Assembly (NCBI GenBank): GCA_003370465.1 | Contig: QQTG01000022.1 | Location: 1 to 64,000 of the forward strand | Direction: 5' to 3' | DNA: 64,000 nt | Origin: Kangiella sp. HD9-110m-PIT-SAG07 | Lineage (GTDB): Bacteria > Pseudomonadota > Gammaproteobacteria > Enterobacterales > Kangiellaceae | Part shown: positions 28,277 to 37,050 of the stretch, piece after piece | Numbering within the stretch: position 1 is the first letter of the stretch | How the letters are laid out: every line of letters begins with the position of its first letter | Made by a program: the position numbers and the translations under genes | The notes under the pieces: model-generated | The model's database searches: none | What the model saw: only the letters and a program-made list of their open reading frames with translations | Told to the model about the DNA's origin: nothing

Positions 28277-29578
28277 TTAACCCTCTTCTTCGACCACTTT
28301 TTTAACATAGGCTTCGTCTCGAATTTCACGAACCCAGTTTTCAACTTCCTCTGAGAACTTACGCTGGCGTAAGATTTTAGCAGCCTGCTGACGCTTCATA
28401 TCCTCAGATTGGTCATCTTGGCGCTGGCCTGTTAGTTGTACGATGTGCCAGCCGAAGCTGCTTTGGAAAGGCTGGCTAATTTCATCAACTTCGAGACTGT
28501 CTAAAGTATCTTCAAATGCAGGGTCGAAGGCTCCAACGTTATTCCATCCAAGTTCACCGCCTAAGTTGGCTGAGCCTGGGTCATCCGAGTGCTTTTTCGC
28601 CATATTGTCGAAATCAGCTTCACCGGATAAGACCTGCTCGCGAATATGGTTCAGTAAATCGATGGCATCTTGCTCAGTGGTAATTGCATCTGGGCGAACA
28701 AGGATATGACGAGATTTTGTTTGCTGCACCACATGCTCAAGGTCACCGCGCTTGTCATAAAGCTTTAGGATGTGAAACCCGGCTGGGCTGCGAATCGGTG
28801 TTGAAACTTTACCGCGCTCTAAATAGTACACAGGAGTTCTAAATAACTCAGGCAAGTTTTGCTCCGAGTTCCAGCCAAAGTCACCGCCACTGCTGGCTTC
28901 TGAACCATCTGAGTGTTGTTGGGCCATTTCTTCAAAGTCGGAACCTTGTTTCAGTTGGTTGGCAATATCAAGAGCTTTGGTTTTGGCTGCTTCTATCTCT
29001 GCCTCCGAAGCGCTTTCATCAACTGCAATTAAAATATGCCCCAGCTTATATTCAGCCTGGCTTTTAGAGTTCATCGCTTGAACAAGTGAATCAATTTCCT
29101 TTTCACTGGTTTTAATTCGGCGGTTTACGTACGCATCGCGGAAACGTGAGGTGATGATTTCTTTACGCAAATCGTCAAGGAACAGCTCCCATGCCACGCC
29201 TTTGCTTTGCATATGCAAACGAAACTCTTCTAAAGACATGTTGTTTTGCTGCGCAACGCGAGTCGCAAACTGTTGTAATTCAGCAGGCTGAACCTGCATG
29301 CCAGCACGGCTTGCCATCTGGAATTGAAGACTTTGGATAATCAGTTGCTCAAGAAGTTCTTTCTTTAGTACATCGTCAGGTGGTAGCTGGCCACCACGAG
29401 AACGAATCAAGTCTTTTGCCTGAATAACTTTACGATTAAGCTCACTTTGCAAGATTACATCTTGGTCAACGTGGGCGATGACTTTATCAATTGTTTCTGC
29501 ACTTTGAGCTATTTGTGGAGCTAATGTTGCAAGCGAAGCAGCCAACAAGCAAGCCGAAATAAAGCGTTTCAATGTCAT
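28277..29578 (-). CDS. surA: Periplasmic chaperone/peptidyl-prolyl isomerase SurA
   Basis: Carries outer-membrane proteins, including LptD, across the periplasm. 433 residues. Signal peptide (about 1-27, ending AQSA), N-terminal chaperone domain (about 30-175), two parvulin PPIC domains (about 175-275 and 285-390) and a C-terminal helix. The YKLGHILIAVDE and SRHILVRPDA strands begin the two parvulin domains. Starts 1 base after the lptD stop, so the chaperone and its key client are co-expressed. Confidence 0.96.
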   Translation of the reverse strand: MTLKRFISACLLAASLATLAPQIAQSAETIDKVIAHVDQDVILQSELNRKVIQAKDLIRSRGGQLPPDDVLKKELLEQLIIQSLQFQMASRAGMQVQPAELQQFATRVAQQNNMSLEEFRLHMQSKGVAWELFLDDLRKEIITSRFRDAYVNRRIKTSEKEIDSLVQAMNSKSQAEYKLGHILIAVDESASEAEIEAAKTKALDIANQLKQGSDFEEMAQQHSDGSEASSGGDFGWNSEQNLPELFRTPVYYLERGKVSTPIRSPAGFHILKLYDKRGDLEHVVQQTKSRHILVRPDAITTEQDAIDLLNHIREQVLSGEADFDNMAKKHSDDPGSANLGGELGWNNVGAFDPAFEDTLDSLEVDEISQPFQSSFGWHIVQLTGQRQDDQSEDMKRQQAAKILRQRKFSEEVENWVREIRDEAYVKKVVEEEG

Positions 29579-29579
29579 A

Positions 29580-31982
29580 TTATCTGCCTAATAAATCTTC
29601 GTATCCGTAAATACTTTCTTCTAAGAATTCAGTGGTACTACCGCGTAAACTACCCACTCCCTTCAGAACAAACTGAATATAAACCCCTGAGCTGTGTTCG
29701 TCAGGTTGGTTGGGAACTAGGCCACCTTGGCTATCCAGTTGGATATTAATGTAACGTCTCGCTACTACGCGCACTGCCCAACAGCAAGACTCATACTCTA
29801 GACCAAGAAAGGAGTCGTTAGTTCGATTTTCAGTAAGATCTTGATTGTAACGGCCTAAAAGACGCCAATCTTGGGACATCGGCCAAGCAAATGCAAGCTC
29901 AGCCTCTTCCTGCGTTCTATTCGCTGTTTTGCGATAGCGATGCCCTAAATTAACAATATGGTTAGGTTTCGGCTCGTAATGGACGTTAATTAAACCATGC
30001 TTGGTTTCATCAATCTGATCATCCCACTCGATAGCGGATTTTACTTCAATATTATCAGTCCAGCGCCAGTTCACCTCGGCGAGTAGCCCTGATTGCTTAT
30101 TGGTTTCAACGGGCAAATCGAGCATAGTGACCTTTCGATCTTTTAAATAAACCGTTCGGCCAATCGAAACGGAAGCTTTTTCGCGACCTTGCTCATCCAG
30201 TATTCGGCTGGTAATCGCGCCACTGACTTGATTAGCGTCGCCAATACGGTCGATACCACTAAAGCGATTGCGACTGAATAACTGTGTAAAGTTAAATGTC
30301 GGTAGGCTGGTGTCGTAGATACCAATATCTTGCTGTTCTTCGAATGGGGTATAAAGATAAAACACTCTTGGTTCAAGAGTTTGTGTCATATCACCATCAT
30401 CAAAATTTAGTGTGCGCTCAAAAAACAGACCCGTATCAACCGACAAAGTGGGCAGACTTCTATCCAAGGTTTGCTCAACGCCGGCCGTGTCTGTTTGTTC
30501 ATACTGAGTGTAAGCAAAGCTTAACTCTGGGCGGAAGAAGCTATACAGAGTCTCATGACTCCAGCTAATGGATGGCTCGACATGATAGCGGTCTGCTGTG
30601 ACCGCGTTATCTTTATCAAAGCTGGTCAGCTCCGTATGGATTTTAGCTTCGAAGTCGTTCTCATTCGGTTCAAAGAAGCGCGTTAACTGTACTCGCGGAG
30701 CGATGGTGTAACGCTCAACCGGGCTGTTAAGTAGCTGCCAGTCTTGATATTCCGTACGCATCAACCATTCATTAGTAAGGTATTGAACGTAAAGGTTCTG
30801 ACTTAAAATATCCTGATTACTGTCCTGAATGCTGCCACCAAAATCTTGGAAGTAGGCATCATCGCTGACTTTGCGAGCATTGATCCCGGTGGACCAGTTT
30901 TCGCTGAGTTCGGTTAAATGGTCAACATCATACTGCCAACGTTTATCTGGCAAGTTCTCAGGGTTATTAACTGTCGCAGCCTTATCATTAGGCAAGTATT
31001 CAAAAAATAACTCGCCTTGATTTTGCTCGGTTAAATATCGAAAGTCAGTACCGAGCATTGAGCCACGCGACGTCATATAGCGCGGCGTTAGCGTTAGGTC
31101 ATAATTCGGTGCTAAATTTAGGTAGTAGGGAATGCTGACATCTCGGCCATTCCGATTAGAGTTACTAAAGGACGGTGGCAACAAGCCTGTTTTGCGACGG
31201 TCATCAACCGGGAAGGTAATATAAGGCAAGTAAAAGATGGGGATATCCCCAACCTTAACCACACTGTTGTATGCTTTACCCCAACCACTTTCGCGATTAA
31301 TGACAATTTCGTCTGACTCAAACACCCAGCTTTTCTGGTCTTCAGGACAGGTCGAAAAGTCAGTATTGGATAACGTTAGTAACTGCTTATTATCCACCCG
31401 AATTTTTTCTGCTTCACCATTAGCATTATTGCTGTAGAGGTGATAGCGCGTATTTTGTATTTCAGTCGAGCCTTGCAAGGAGTAGTAGTCAAGGCTGTCT
31501 GCACCAACCACAAAATTTTGGTTGGTGAATAGGAGATCGCCTTCAGCATGATATGATTTCTCTCGGCTGTTAGCGGTTAATCGGTCTGCTGTCAGCTGCT
31601 GTTGATCTTGAGATACACGGACATTCCCCGTAAGGTAAGCCATATTGCCTTCGCGAAAAGCTTCGTCAGAGTAAATCTTTATCGGCTCATCAGGGTTGCT
31701 TAGGTTTGCCTGGTAGCGAATAGGCTCGACGGCTTCGCTAGGGCAAGTTTTGAATTCTGGAAACTGATATAAACGCGCAGAGTCGCGGGATTGTGTTTCC
31801 GATGGTGAATCAGCATCTGTTGAGCTCGGTTTATTCGAGACAGCTTCTTTCGAGATTGCTTTACTCGAGACTGTTTCATCAGATGCTTCTTCTGCAACAG
31901 AAGGCAACGCAACAACGGTCAGCGATATGCCGATTGTTGATGCTAAAAAAGATTTTACCCAACGGACTTTCTTGCTTACCAT
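29580..31982 (-). CDS. lptD: LPS assembly outer-membrane protein LptD
   Basis: Outer-membrane barrel that inserts lipopolysaccharide, working with LptE. 800 residues. Signal peptide ending near SVAEE, a Ser/Thr-rich stretch (about 32-65) of low complexity, an OstA/beta-jellyroll domain (about 95-225) and a 26-strand type barrel to the end. The four disulfide Cys are present: one in FKTCPSE, one in DFSTCPEDQ and the pair in YESCCWAV. The barrel C-terminus GYEDLLGR is not a Phe-type end. Heads the surA-pdxA-rsmA unit. Confidence 0.95.
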   Translation of the reverse strand: MVSKKVRWVKSFLASTIGISLTVVALPSVAEEASDETVSSKAISKEAVSNKPSSTDADSPSETQSRDSARLYQFPEFKTCPSEAVEPIRYQANLSNPDEPIKIYSDEAFREGNMAYLTGNVRVSQDQQQLTADRLTANSREKSYHAEGDLLFTNQNFVVGADSLDYYSLQGSTEIQNTRYHLYSNNANGEAEKIRVDNKQLLTLSNTDFSTCPEDQKSWVFESDEIVINRESGWGKAYNSVVKVGDIPIFYLPYITFPVDDRRKTGLLPPSFSNSNRNGRDVSIPYYLNLAPNYDLTLTPRYMTSRGSMLGTDFRYLTEQNQGELFFEYLPNDKAATVNNPENLPDKRWQYDVDHLTELSENWSTGINARKVSDDAYFQDFGGSIQDSNQDILSQNLYVQYLTNEWLMRTEYQDWQLLNSPVERYTIAPRVQLTRFFEPNENDFEAKIHTELTSFDKDNAVTADRYHVEPSISWSHETLYSFFRPELSFAYTQYEQTDTAGVEQTLDRSLPTLSVDTGLFFERTLNFDDGDMTQTLEPRVFYLYTPFEEQQDIGIYDTSLPTFNFTQLFSRNRFSGIDRIGDANQVSGAITSRILDEQGREKASVSIGRTVYLKDRKVTMLDLPVETNKQSGLLAEVNWRWTDNIEVKSAIEWDDQIDETKHGLINVHYEPKPNHIVNLGHRYRKTANRTQEEAELAFAWPMSQDWRLLGRYNQDLTENRTNDSFLGLEYESCCWAVRVVARRYINIQLDSQGGLVPNQPDEHSSGVYIQFVLKGVGSLRGSTTEFLEESIYGYEDLLGR

Positions 31983-32078
31983 GTACTTTTCGTGTTTTTC
32001 TACGGGTTGGTCACAAAATAAACAGCCCGTTGATTCAAGGGCTTAGGATTTGTAACTGACATCAGTTATAAAGTCCTA

Positions 32079-32107
32079 ATGATAAACGCTTACGACACAG
32101 ATTGAAA
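32079..32107 (-). promoter_or_regulatory. Candidate promoter for lptD-surA-pdxA-rsmA
   Basis: On the minus strand TTTCAA (32107-32102), a 17-base spacer and TATCAT (32084-32079). The -10 matches 5 of 6 positions. About 95 bases before the lptD ATG. A sigma-E signature was looked for by eye and not recognised. Confidence 0.5.
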
Positions 32108-32114
32108 ATTAATA

Positions 32115-33167
32115 ATGACAAAAGATAGCCGACAAGTAGCACTAAAGGAATGGTCTCGCCAGCAAATTGAGCTAATAGAGACCAATGAGCTTGATTCTCA
32201 CACTGCTTTGAAGTGGGAAATGGTGTCTGGTGATGCCAGTTTCAGGCGATATTTTAGATGGTCTGAACCGACTGGAAATAGTTGGATAGCGGTGGATGCG
32301 CCCCCTGAGCATGAAAACAGTCGTCAGTTCGTTAAAGTTGCGGATATGTTAGAGAAGATTAACGCCCCTAGAGTTTTAGCCAAAGACTTTGAGCAGGGCT
32401 TTATGTTGCTGACTGATTTAGGTGACCAGCTATTTTTGCCATTGCTAAAAAATGCTCAAGATAGCAATAATTTTGATATTGCCGATAAGTTATACCGTCG
32501 AGCTATGGATAGTCTTGAAGTTATGCAGGAAACCCCTGCGGGAAGATTACCGGATTATAGCGAAGAGCTATTACGAGCCGAGATGGAGCTATTTCGAGAT
32601 TGGTTCTTACAAAAACACTTAGAAATAGAGTTATCAACAGTAGAGCATCGCTTGCTCGATACCACTTTTCAGCACCTTATCGACAGTGCGCATGCCCAGC
32701 CGCAGGTATTTGTGCATCGAGATTACCACTCGCGCAATATCATGGACTGTGATGGCACTGAAGCCCCCGGTGTTATTGATTTTCAAGACGCAGTCCGGGG
32801 CCCTTTGACCTACGATTTACTGTCGTTATTGCGAGACTGCTATATCCAGTGGACGCCTGAACAGGTCGAACACTGGGTCAGTTATTATCTTAAACAGTCA
32901 CCAGCTGTGTTAGAAAAAGACCAGTTTATTCAATGGTTTGACTGGATGGGCTTGCAACGTCACCTCAAAGTAGCGGGCATTTTCTGTCGCCTTAATTACC
33001 GCGATGGTAAGGCAGATTACTTGAAAGATATCCCCTTAACCCTCACTTATATTCTCCAGCAAGCGGAAAAATACCCTGAAATGTCAGAATTTTATCAGTG
33101 GTTTAAAGAGAAGGTGATGCCTGTTTTTGAGCAAAAGCAGGGCACTGATAGTTTGGGTAGCAATTAA
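32115..33167 (+). CDS. amgK: N-acetylmuramate/N-acetylglucosamine kinase
   Basis: Anomeric sugar kinase in cell-wall recycling: makes MurNAc-1-P for the next enzyme, MurU. 350 residues of the aminoglycoside phosphotransferase fold. Catalytic loop VFVHRDYHSRNIM (HxDxxxxN) near 202-214 and metal motif GVIDFQDAVRGP near 223-234. The order lptD - amgK - murU is the one described in Pseudomonas putida, which supports this role over a generic phosphotransferase. Confidence 0.9.
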   Translation: MTKDSRQVALKEWSRQQIELIETNELDSHTALKWEMVSGDASFRRYFRWSEPTGNSWIAVDAPPEHENSRQFVKVADMLEKINAPRVLAKDFEQGFMLLTDLGDQLFLPLLKNAQDSNNFDIADKLYRRAMDSLEVMQETPAGRLPDYSEELLRAEMELFRDWFLQKHLEIELSTVEHRLLDTTFQHLIDSAHAQPQVFVHRDYHSRNIMDCDGTEAPGVIDFQDAVRGPLTYDLLSLLRDCYIQWTPEQVEHWVSYYLKQSPAVLEKDQFIQWFDWMGLQRHLKVAGIFCRLNYRDGKADYLKDIPLTLTYILQQAEKYPEMSEFYQWFKEKVMPVFEQKQGTDSLGSN

Positions 33168-33877
33168 TGAAAGCTATGATTCTGGCGGCTGGGCGTGGTG
33201 AACGAATGCGCCCGCTAACGGATAGACATCCGAAGCCGCTACTGAAAGTAGATGGACGTGCGTTAATCGAATGGCATATTGGAGCCTTAAAAGACGCTGG
33301 CATTAAAGACATATTGATCAATACTTCTTGGTTAGGTGATCAGATCCCTGAATATTTGGGCGATGGTGCTTATTGGGGTGTGAACTTAACATTCTCTCAT
33401 GAGCCCAAAGCGCTAGAAACCGCAGGGGGCATCCGCAAAGCGCTGGATTTCTTCGAAGATGAGCCTTTTATCGTGGTTAACGGCGATGTCTGGACTGACT
33501 TTAGTTATGAAGAACTGTTAAAGCAGCCGATAAATCAGCCAACGAAGTCTGCGCACATCGTATTAGTACCAAACCCAGAGCATAACTCAGAGGGTGACTT
33601 TTGGTTGCGCGAAGATGGTTTGGTGGTGGCGGACGGTGAGCAGCGTTTGACCTTTTCAGGTATTGGAGTTTACAAGCCTGAAATTTTTAAAGATATTCCC
33701 GAAGATGAGCCTTATCCATTAGCTCCAAAGTTGCGTGAGCTAATGGTGGAAGCGGAGGTGACTGGCGAATTGTTTGAAGGTCGATGGCACGATATTGGAA
33801 CACCAGAAAGATTAGAAACGTTGAATCAAAGCTTTCAACGTCGAATTAAAACTATTGAGTATGATGGAAAGTTGTAA
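33167..33877 (+). CDS. murU: N-acetylmuramate alpha-1-phosphate uridylyltransferase
   Basis: Turns MurNAc-1-P into UDP-MurNAc, bypassing de novo synthesis and its fosfomycin-sensitive step. 236 residues. Nucleotidyltransferase signature MILAAGRGERMRPLT...PKPLL (residues 4-27), and the metal Asp in VVNGDVWTDF. Its ATG overlaps the last base of the amgK stop (TAATG), so the two are translationally coupled. Full length. Confidence 0.92.
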   Translation: MKAMILAAGRGERMRPLTDRHPKPLLKVDGRALIEWHIGALKDAGIKDILINTSWLGDQIPEYLGDGAYWGVNLTFSHEPKALETAGGIRKALDFFEDEPFIVVNGDVWTDFSYEELLKQPINQPTKSAHIVLVPNPEHNSEGDFWLREDGLVVADGEQRLTFSGIGVYKPEIFKDIPEDEPYPLAPKLRELMVEAEVTGELFEGRWHDIGTPERLETLNQSFQRRIKTIEYDGKL

Positions 33878-33918
33878 CTCTGATTATCACTCTAAAAATA
33901 TAACGGTGAATTAAACAC

Positions 33919-34746
33919 ATGAGCTGGTTTGGTAAAGTAATTGGTGGTGTGCTTGGCTTTTCTTTAGCCGGCGGCCCGATTGGCGCGATTATAGGTGCGG
34001 TACTCGGTCATCAGTTGGATAAAAAAGCAGAAGACTATCAAGAACGTTACGCACCGGGTGACCAAGAGCGTGTGCAGGCGGCATTTTTTACGGCAACATT
34101 CTCCACCATGGGGCATATTGCTAAAGCTGACGGAAAGGTTACGCAAAACGAAATTCGTCATGCTGAGAACGTAATGCAGCGCATGGGGTTGGATCAAGAT
34201 GCACGCAAATTTGCCATCGACTTATTTCAGCAGGGTAAAGAAGACAGCTTTGACTTAGAAGCTGTGCTGACTCAGTTTAAGCAGGAATGTCAGCGTCGTC
34301 GAAACCTGATGCAAATGTTCCTCGAAGTACAAATTACGATGGCTCTTGCTGATGGCTCGATACATGAGCATGAACGCGCGATCTTGCATCGAGTGGGTAA
34401 GCACCTAGGTTTTGCTGGCTTCATGATCGATCAGTTGATCAAAATGGTTCAAGCGCAACAAGGTTTTCATCGTCACTCACAACAAGGTCAGGGCGGTAAT
34501 CATGGTGGTACCTATCAACAGGCACCAGACGCACCGAGTGTAGATCAAGCGTATCAAGTGCTAGGGGTAAAAGGTTCTGATGATGAAAAAACAGTTAAGA
34601 GAGCTTACCGCCGCCTAATGTCGCAACATCATCCTGATAAACTAGTGGCAAAAGGCTTGCCGGAAGAAATGATCAAAATGGCGACGGAGAAGACGCAGGA
34701 GATTAAGTCGGCGTATGAGTTGATCAAAAAAAGTAAGGGATGGTAA
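33919..34746 (+). CDS. djlA: Membrane-anchored DnaJ-like co-chaperone DjlA
   Basis: Co-chaperone for DnaK at the inner membrane. 275 residues. Gly-rich N-terminal membrane helix (about 8-30), a TerB-like helical domain (about 50-180), a Gln/Gly/His-rich linker (HRHSQQGQGGNHGG) and a C-terminal J domain with HPD in SQHHPDKLVAKG. Located downstream of murU as in several gammaproteobacteria. The 178-base space after it is AT-rich, with a 17-base A/T palindrome at 34772-34788 and no gene. Confidence 0.93.
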   Translation: MSWFGKVIGGVLGFSLAGGPIGAIIGAVLGHQLDKKAEDYQERYAPGDQERVQAAFFTATFSTMGHIAKADGKVTQNEIRHAENVMQRMGLDQDARKFAIDLFQQGKEDSFDLEAVLTQFKQECQRRRNLMQMFLEVQITMALADGSIHEHERAILHRVGKHLGFAGFMIDQLIKMVQAQQGFHRHSQQGQGGNHGGTYQQAPDAPSVDQAYQVLGVKGSDDEKTVKRAYRRLMSQHHPDKLVAKGLPEEMIKMATEKTQEIKSAYELIKKSKGW

Positions 34747-34925
34747 AACTACTGCGCTTGAAATTGCTTTGTTAAAAAAGTTTTTTAATCAGCTTATTTA
34801 CTAGAGTAAACGCGCCTCTTAAGCTAACTTTTTTGCCTCGAACTTTCTTCGCTCGTGACGTTTTACGGGCGTAATAAAATGATTCTGAGCAGCTTTGAAA
34901 ATAACTTAAAAGTATAGAGATTAGA

Positions 34926-35558
34926 ATGAATAAAAAATTAATGGTAAAACAAATCGCGGTGATGCTGGAAATGCAGCATGCGATGAACACTAAAGTTCAT
35001 GAAAAGTGGTTTGATCAAAATTACGAATGGTACCGCGCTATTTGGATCGAGTGTGCGGAAATGCTAGAACACTTCGGTTGGAAGTGGTGGAAGCATCAGA
35101 AGCCAGACGTCAATCAAGTAAAGATGGAGCTGGTCGATATTTTCCACTTTGGCTTGAGTTCAAGAATTGATGGCGAGCTTTCGTTTGATGAAATTGCAGA
35201 AGAACTGGCTGGAGAAATGTTAGAGCCGCTAGTGAAAGATGACTTTAAACAAACACTAGAAGTTTTAGCCGGACAGGCGGTTTTATATCAGCACTTCGAC
35301 GGCACCAGTTTCGCAGGCTGTATGGAGCAAATCGAAATGCCGTTTGAAGAGCTGTTCAAAAGTTATGTTGGTAAAAATACGCTAAACTTTTTCCGCCAAG
35401 ATAATGGTTATAAAGACGGCACCTATATTAAAGAGTGGGACGGTCTTGAAGATAATGAAGTCCTAGTCGAAATTTTAGAGAAGCTAGACCCAACACACGA
35501 AGACTTTAAAAATCAGGTCTATAAAGGTTTAGGCGATAGATACTCGACTGTAAAATAA
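34926..35558 (+). CDS. Dimeric all-alpha dUTPase (dUTPase_2 type)
   Basis: Hydrolyses dUTP (and in this family often dUDP) to dUMP, keeping uracil out of DNA. 210 residues. The MazG-like NTP pyrophosphatase metal motif is visible: WIECAEMLEHFGWKWWKHQ (ExxE near 39-42), followed by MELVDIFHFGLS (ExxD near 67-70). The Trp-rich GWKWWK stretch is typical of the Campylobacter/trypanosomatid dimeric dUTPases. It is unrelated to the trimeric Dut expected after coaBC. Family assignment is from motif recognition. Confidence 0.8.
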   Translation: MNKKLMVKQIAVMLEMQHAMNTKVHEKWFDQNYEWYRAIWIECAEMLEHFGWKWWKHQKPDVNQVKMELVDIFHFGLSSRIDGELSFDEIAEELAGEMLEPLVKDDFKQTLEVLAGQAVLYQHFDGTSFAGCMEQIEMPFEELFKSYVGKNTLNFFRQDNGYKDGTYIKEWDGLEDNEVLVEILEKLDPTHEDFKNQVYKGLGDRYSTVK

Positions 35559-35587
35559 TTAGAACTGAACAATATACTGGAGAATGT

Positions 35588-35860
35588 ATGTCCGAAGGTA
35601 CTCACAAGGTTGTATTAAAAGGATATGGCGATTTAGAAAAAGGAAAATATTACATAGAGCATGAATTAGCGGAGCTATTTGGTATTGAGCAAAAAGTGGC
35701 TAAACGTTTACTGGAAGTGACTAACGAAGAGCCGAGAGATGTTAAAAAAAATATCGACTCGAAAGAAGCTGAGCGGTACTTAAAAGCCTTAAAAGCAACG
35801 GGTGCTGAATGTGAGGTTGTTGATACACGATTCGACTTCAGCGGCTTATCAATAGAGTAA
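35588..35860 (+). CDS. Small protein resembling the ribosomal L7/L12 C-terminal domain
   Basis: 90 residues; GGAG precedes the ATG. It starts near KVVLKGYGDLEKG and has the helix region FGIEQKVAKRLLE, then SKEAERYLKALKATGAECEV. This order resembles the L7/L12 C-terminal domain (VVLK..G, AKxLVE, AExLKKxLEEAGAEVEV) but with an insertion after the first strand. It lacks the L7/L12 N-terminal dimer domain and hinge, so it is not the ribosomal protein. Sits between the dUTPase and sirtuin genes on the same strand, with gaps of 29 and 13 bases. Function unknown. Confidence 0.65.
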   Translation: MSEGTHKVVLKGYGDLEKGKYYIEHELAELFGIEQKVAKRLLEVTNEEPRDVKKNIDSKEAERYLKALKATGAECEVVDTRFDFSGLSIE

Positions 35861-35873
35861 CTGTATTATCGAT

Positions 35874-36638
35874 ATGGATATCGAACCTGAGGTTTTAGCT
35901 TTAGTTCAACATGCTAAGCGTGTGACCATTCTGACCGGCGCTGGAGTTTCTGCGGAATCTGGCGTCGCGACATTTAGATCCTACAAAGAAGAAACCAAAG
36001 AAAGTCTTTGGAGCCAATACGACCCACAAAAGATGGCGAGTATTGACGGCTTTCTAGAAAATCCAAATCGTGTCTGGCAATGGTATCAATGGCGACGCAG
36101 TGAACTTAAAACCAAAAAGCCTAACGAAGCCCACAAAGCCATTGCCAAGTGGCAAGAATCTAAGACTCTCAGCTCCAAGAATCAAAACGTCACCTTAATT
36201 ACCCAAAACGTCGACGGCCTGCATCAAGCTGGTGGCTCGAAAGACGTCATCGAACTGCACGGCAATATCTGGCGTAATCACTGCCTGCAATGTCTCGCTG
36301 AGTATAACGGTGAGGTTGATGGAGTAGATCTTGAAGAAAGGGAAGAAGTCATTGAGTGCCCCGAATGTGGTGGACAAATACGACCCTCCGTCGTCTGGTT
36401 TGGTGAAGCCTTACCCGAACAAGCGTGGCGCGATGCCGAAAGCGCTTCCTACTCCTGCGATCTATTTTTATCCGTCGGAACCTCCAGCCAAGTCTATCCT
36501 GCCGCAGGCCTCGCCGCACTCGCCAAAAGCCAAGGCGCTACCGTGATCGAAATTAACCCAGAGCCGACGAAGAGTTCGGTGGTGGATTACTGTATCGCAG
36601 GGAAGGCCGGAGAAGTTCTAAGCATACTCAACACTTAA
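35874..36638 (+). CDS. NAD-dependent protein deacylase (sirtuin, Sir2 family)
   Basis: Removes acyl groups from lysine using NAD+. 254 residues. NAD motif ILTGAGVSAESGVATFR near 20-36; TQNVDGLHQAGG near 105-116 with the catalytic His in ELHGN; zinc Cys pairs CLQC and CPEC; VGTSSQVYPAAGL near 206-218. No obvious ribosome-binding site precedes ATG 35874, so translation may be coupled to the short gene upstream. Its stop codon abuts the first palindromic repeat of the GIY-YIG region. Confidence 0.93.
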   Translation: MDIEPEVLALVQHAKRVTILTGAGVSAESGVATFRSYKEETKESLWSQYDPQKMASIDGFLENPNRVWQWYQWRRSELKTKKPNEAHKAIAKWQESKTLSSKNQNVTLITQNVDGLHQAGGSKDVIELHGNIWRNHCLQCLAEYNGEVDGVDLEEREEVIECPECGGQIRPSVVWFGEALPEQAWRDAESASYSCDLFLSVGTSSQVYPAAGLAALAKSQGATVIEINPEPTKSSVVDYCIAGKAGEVLSILNT

Positions 36639-36669
36639 TGCCATCCCGTGGCTTGACCGCGGGATCCAG
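36639..36669 (+). repeat. Palindromic repeat copy 1 (left of the GIY-YIG gene)
   Basis: Core hairpin 36643-36665: ATCCCGTGG, loop CTTGA, CCGCGGGAT. One stem position is T opposite G (a G-U pair in RNA). The shared flanks are TGYCAT before and CCAG after. It starts one base after the sirtuin stop codon. Same orientation as copy 3. Confidence 0.9.
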
Positions 36670-36703
36670 AGTCTTTTACCTGAAAAAAACACGAAGGATT
36701 GCT

Positions 36704-36994
36704 ATGGAGAAGGAGCTTTATGTATATATCAAGGCTAGTCAGAGGAAGGGCACATTATATATCGGTGTAACTTCTGATTTGATTAAACGTGTCTGGCAAC
36801 ATAAGTCTAATGTGATTGAAGGGTTTACTGATAGGTATAAAATCCATGGCTTAGTTTATTATGAAAAACATGAAAATTCTTACTCGGCCATTCAAAGAGA
36901 AAGGCGCTTAAAAGAATGGCAAAGAAAGTGGAAGCTAGAATTAATTGAGTCGACAAATCCTGACTGGAGAGATTTATATGATGAAATTATTTAA
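36704..36994 (+). CDS. Small GIY-YIG nuclease (YhbQ/COG2827 type)
   Basis: 96 residues from ATG 36704, preceded by AAGGA. Single GIY-YIG domain: ELYVYIKASQRKGTLYIGVTSD has the YVY...YIG pair with the following DLIKRVWQHK (catalytic Arg), and AIQRERRLKEW supplies the metal-binding Glu. The C-terminus reads LIESTNPDWRDLY, a family hallmark. The open frame continues upstream through repeat copy 1 (to 36638), but that part is repeat sequence and not likely coding. The stop codon touches repeat copy 2. Role unknown; in this setting possibly cutting or moving the repeats. Confidence 0.88.
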   Translation: MEKELYVYIKASQRKGTLYIGVTSDLIKRVWQHKSNVIEGFTDRYKIHGLVYYEKHENSYSAIQRERRLKEWQRKWKLELIESTNPDWRDLYDEII

Positions 36995-37024
36995 CTGGAT
37001 TCCGTGGTCAAGCCACGGAATGAC
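36995..37024 (-). repeat. Palindromic repeat copy 2 (reverse orientation)
   Basis: Core hairpin 36999-37021: ATTCCGTGG, loop TCAAG, CCACGGAAT, a perfect 9-base stem. Its reverse complement fits the same consensus as copies 1 and 3 (GTCATYCCG...CCAG). Two stem pairs differ from copy 3, and both sides of each pair have changed together. It begins directly after the GIY-YIG stop codon. Confidence 0.9.
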
Positions 37025-37050
37025 GATATTTTTAACTTTACGTGTTTAGG

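Noticed and set aside
34772..34990. Hydrophobic minus-strand frame overlapping the start of the dUTPase gene
   Set aside because: No ribosome-binding site, reads through an AT-rich spacer, and overlaps a clearly coding gene.
36638..36703. N-terminal extension of the GIY-YIG protein
   Set aside because: The extra codons come from the palindromic repeat; ATG 36704 has its own AAGGA site and the usual family start.
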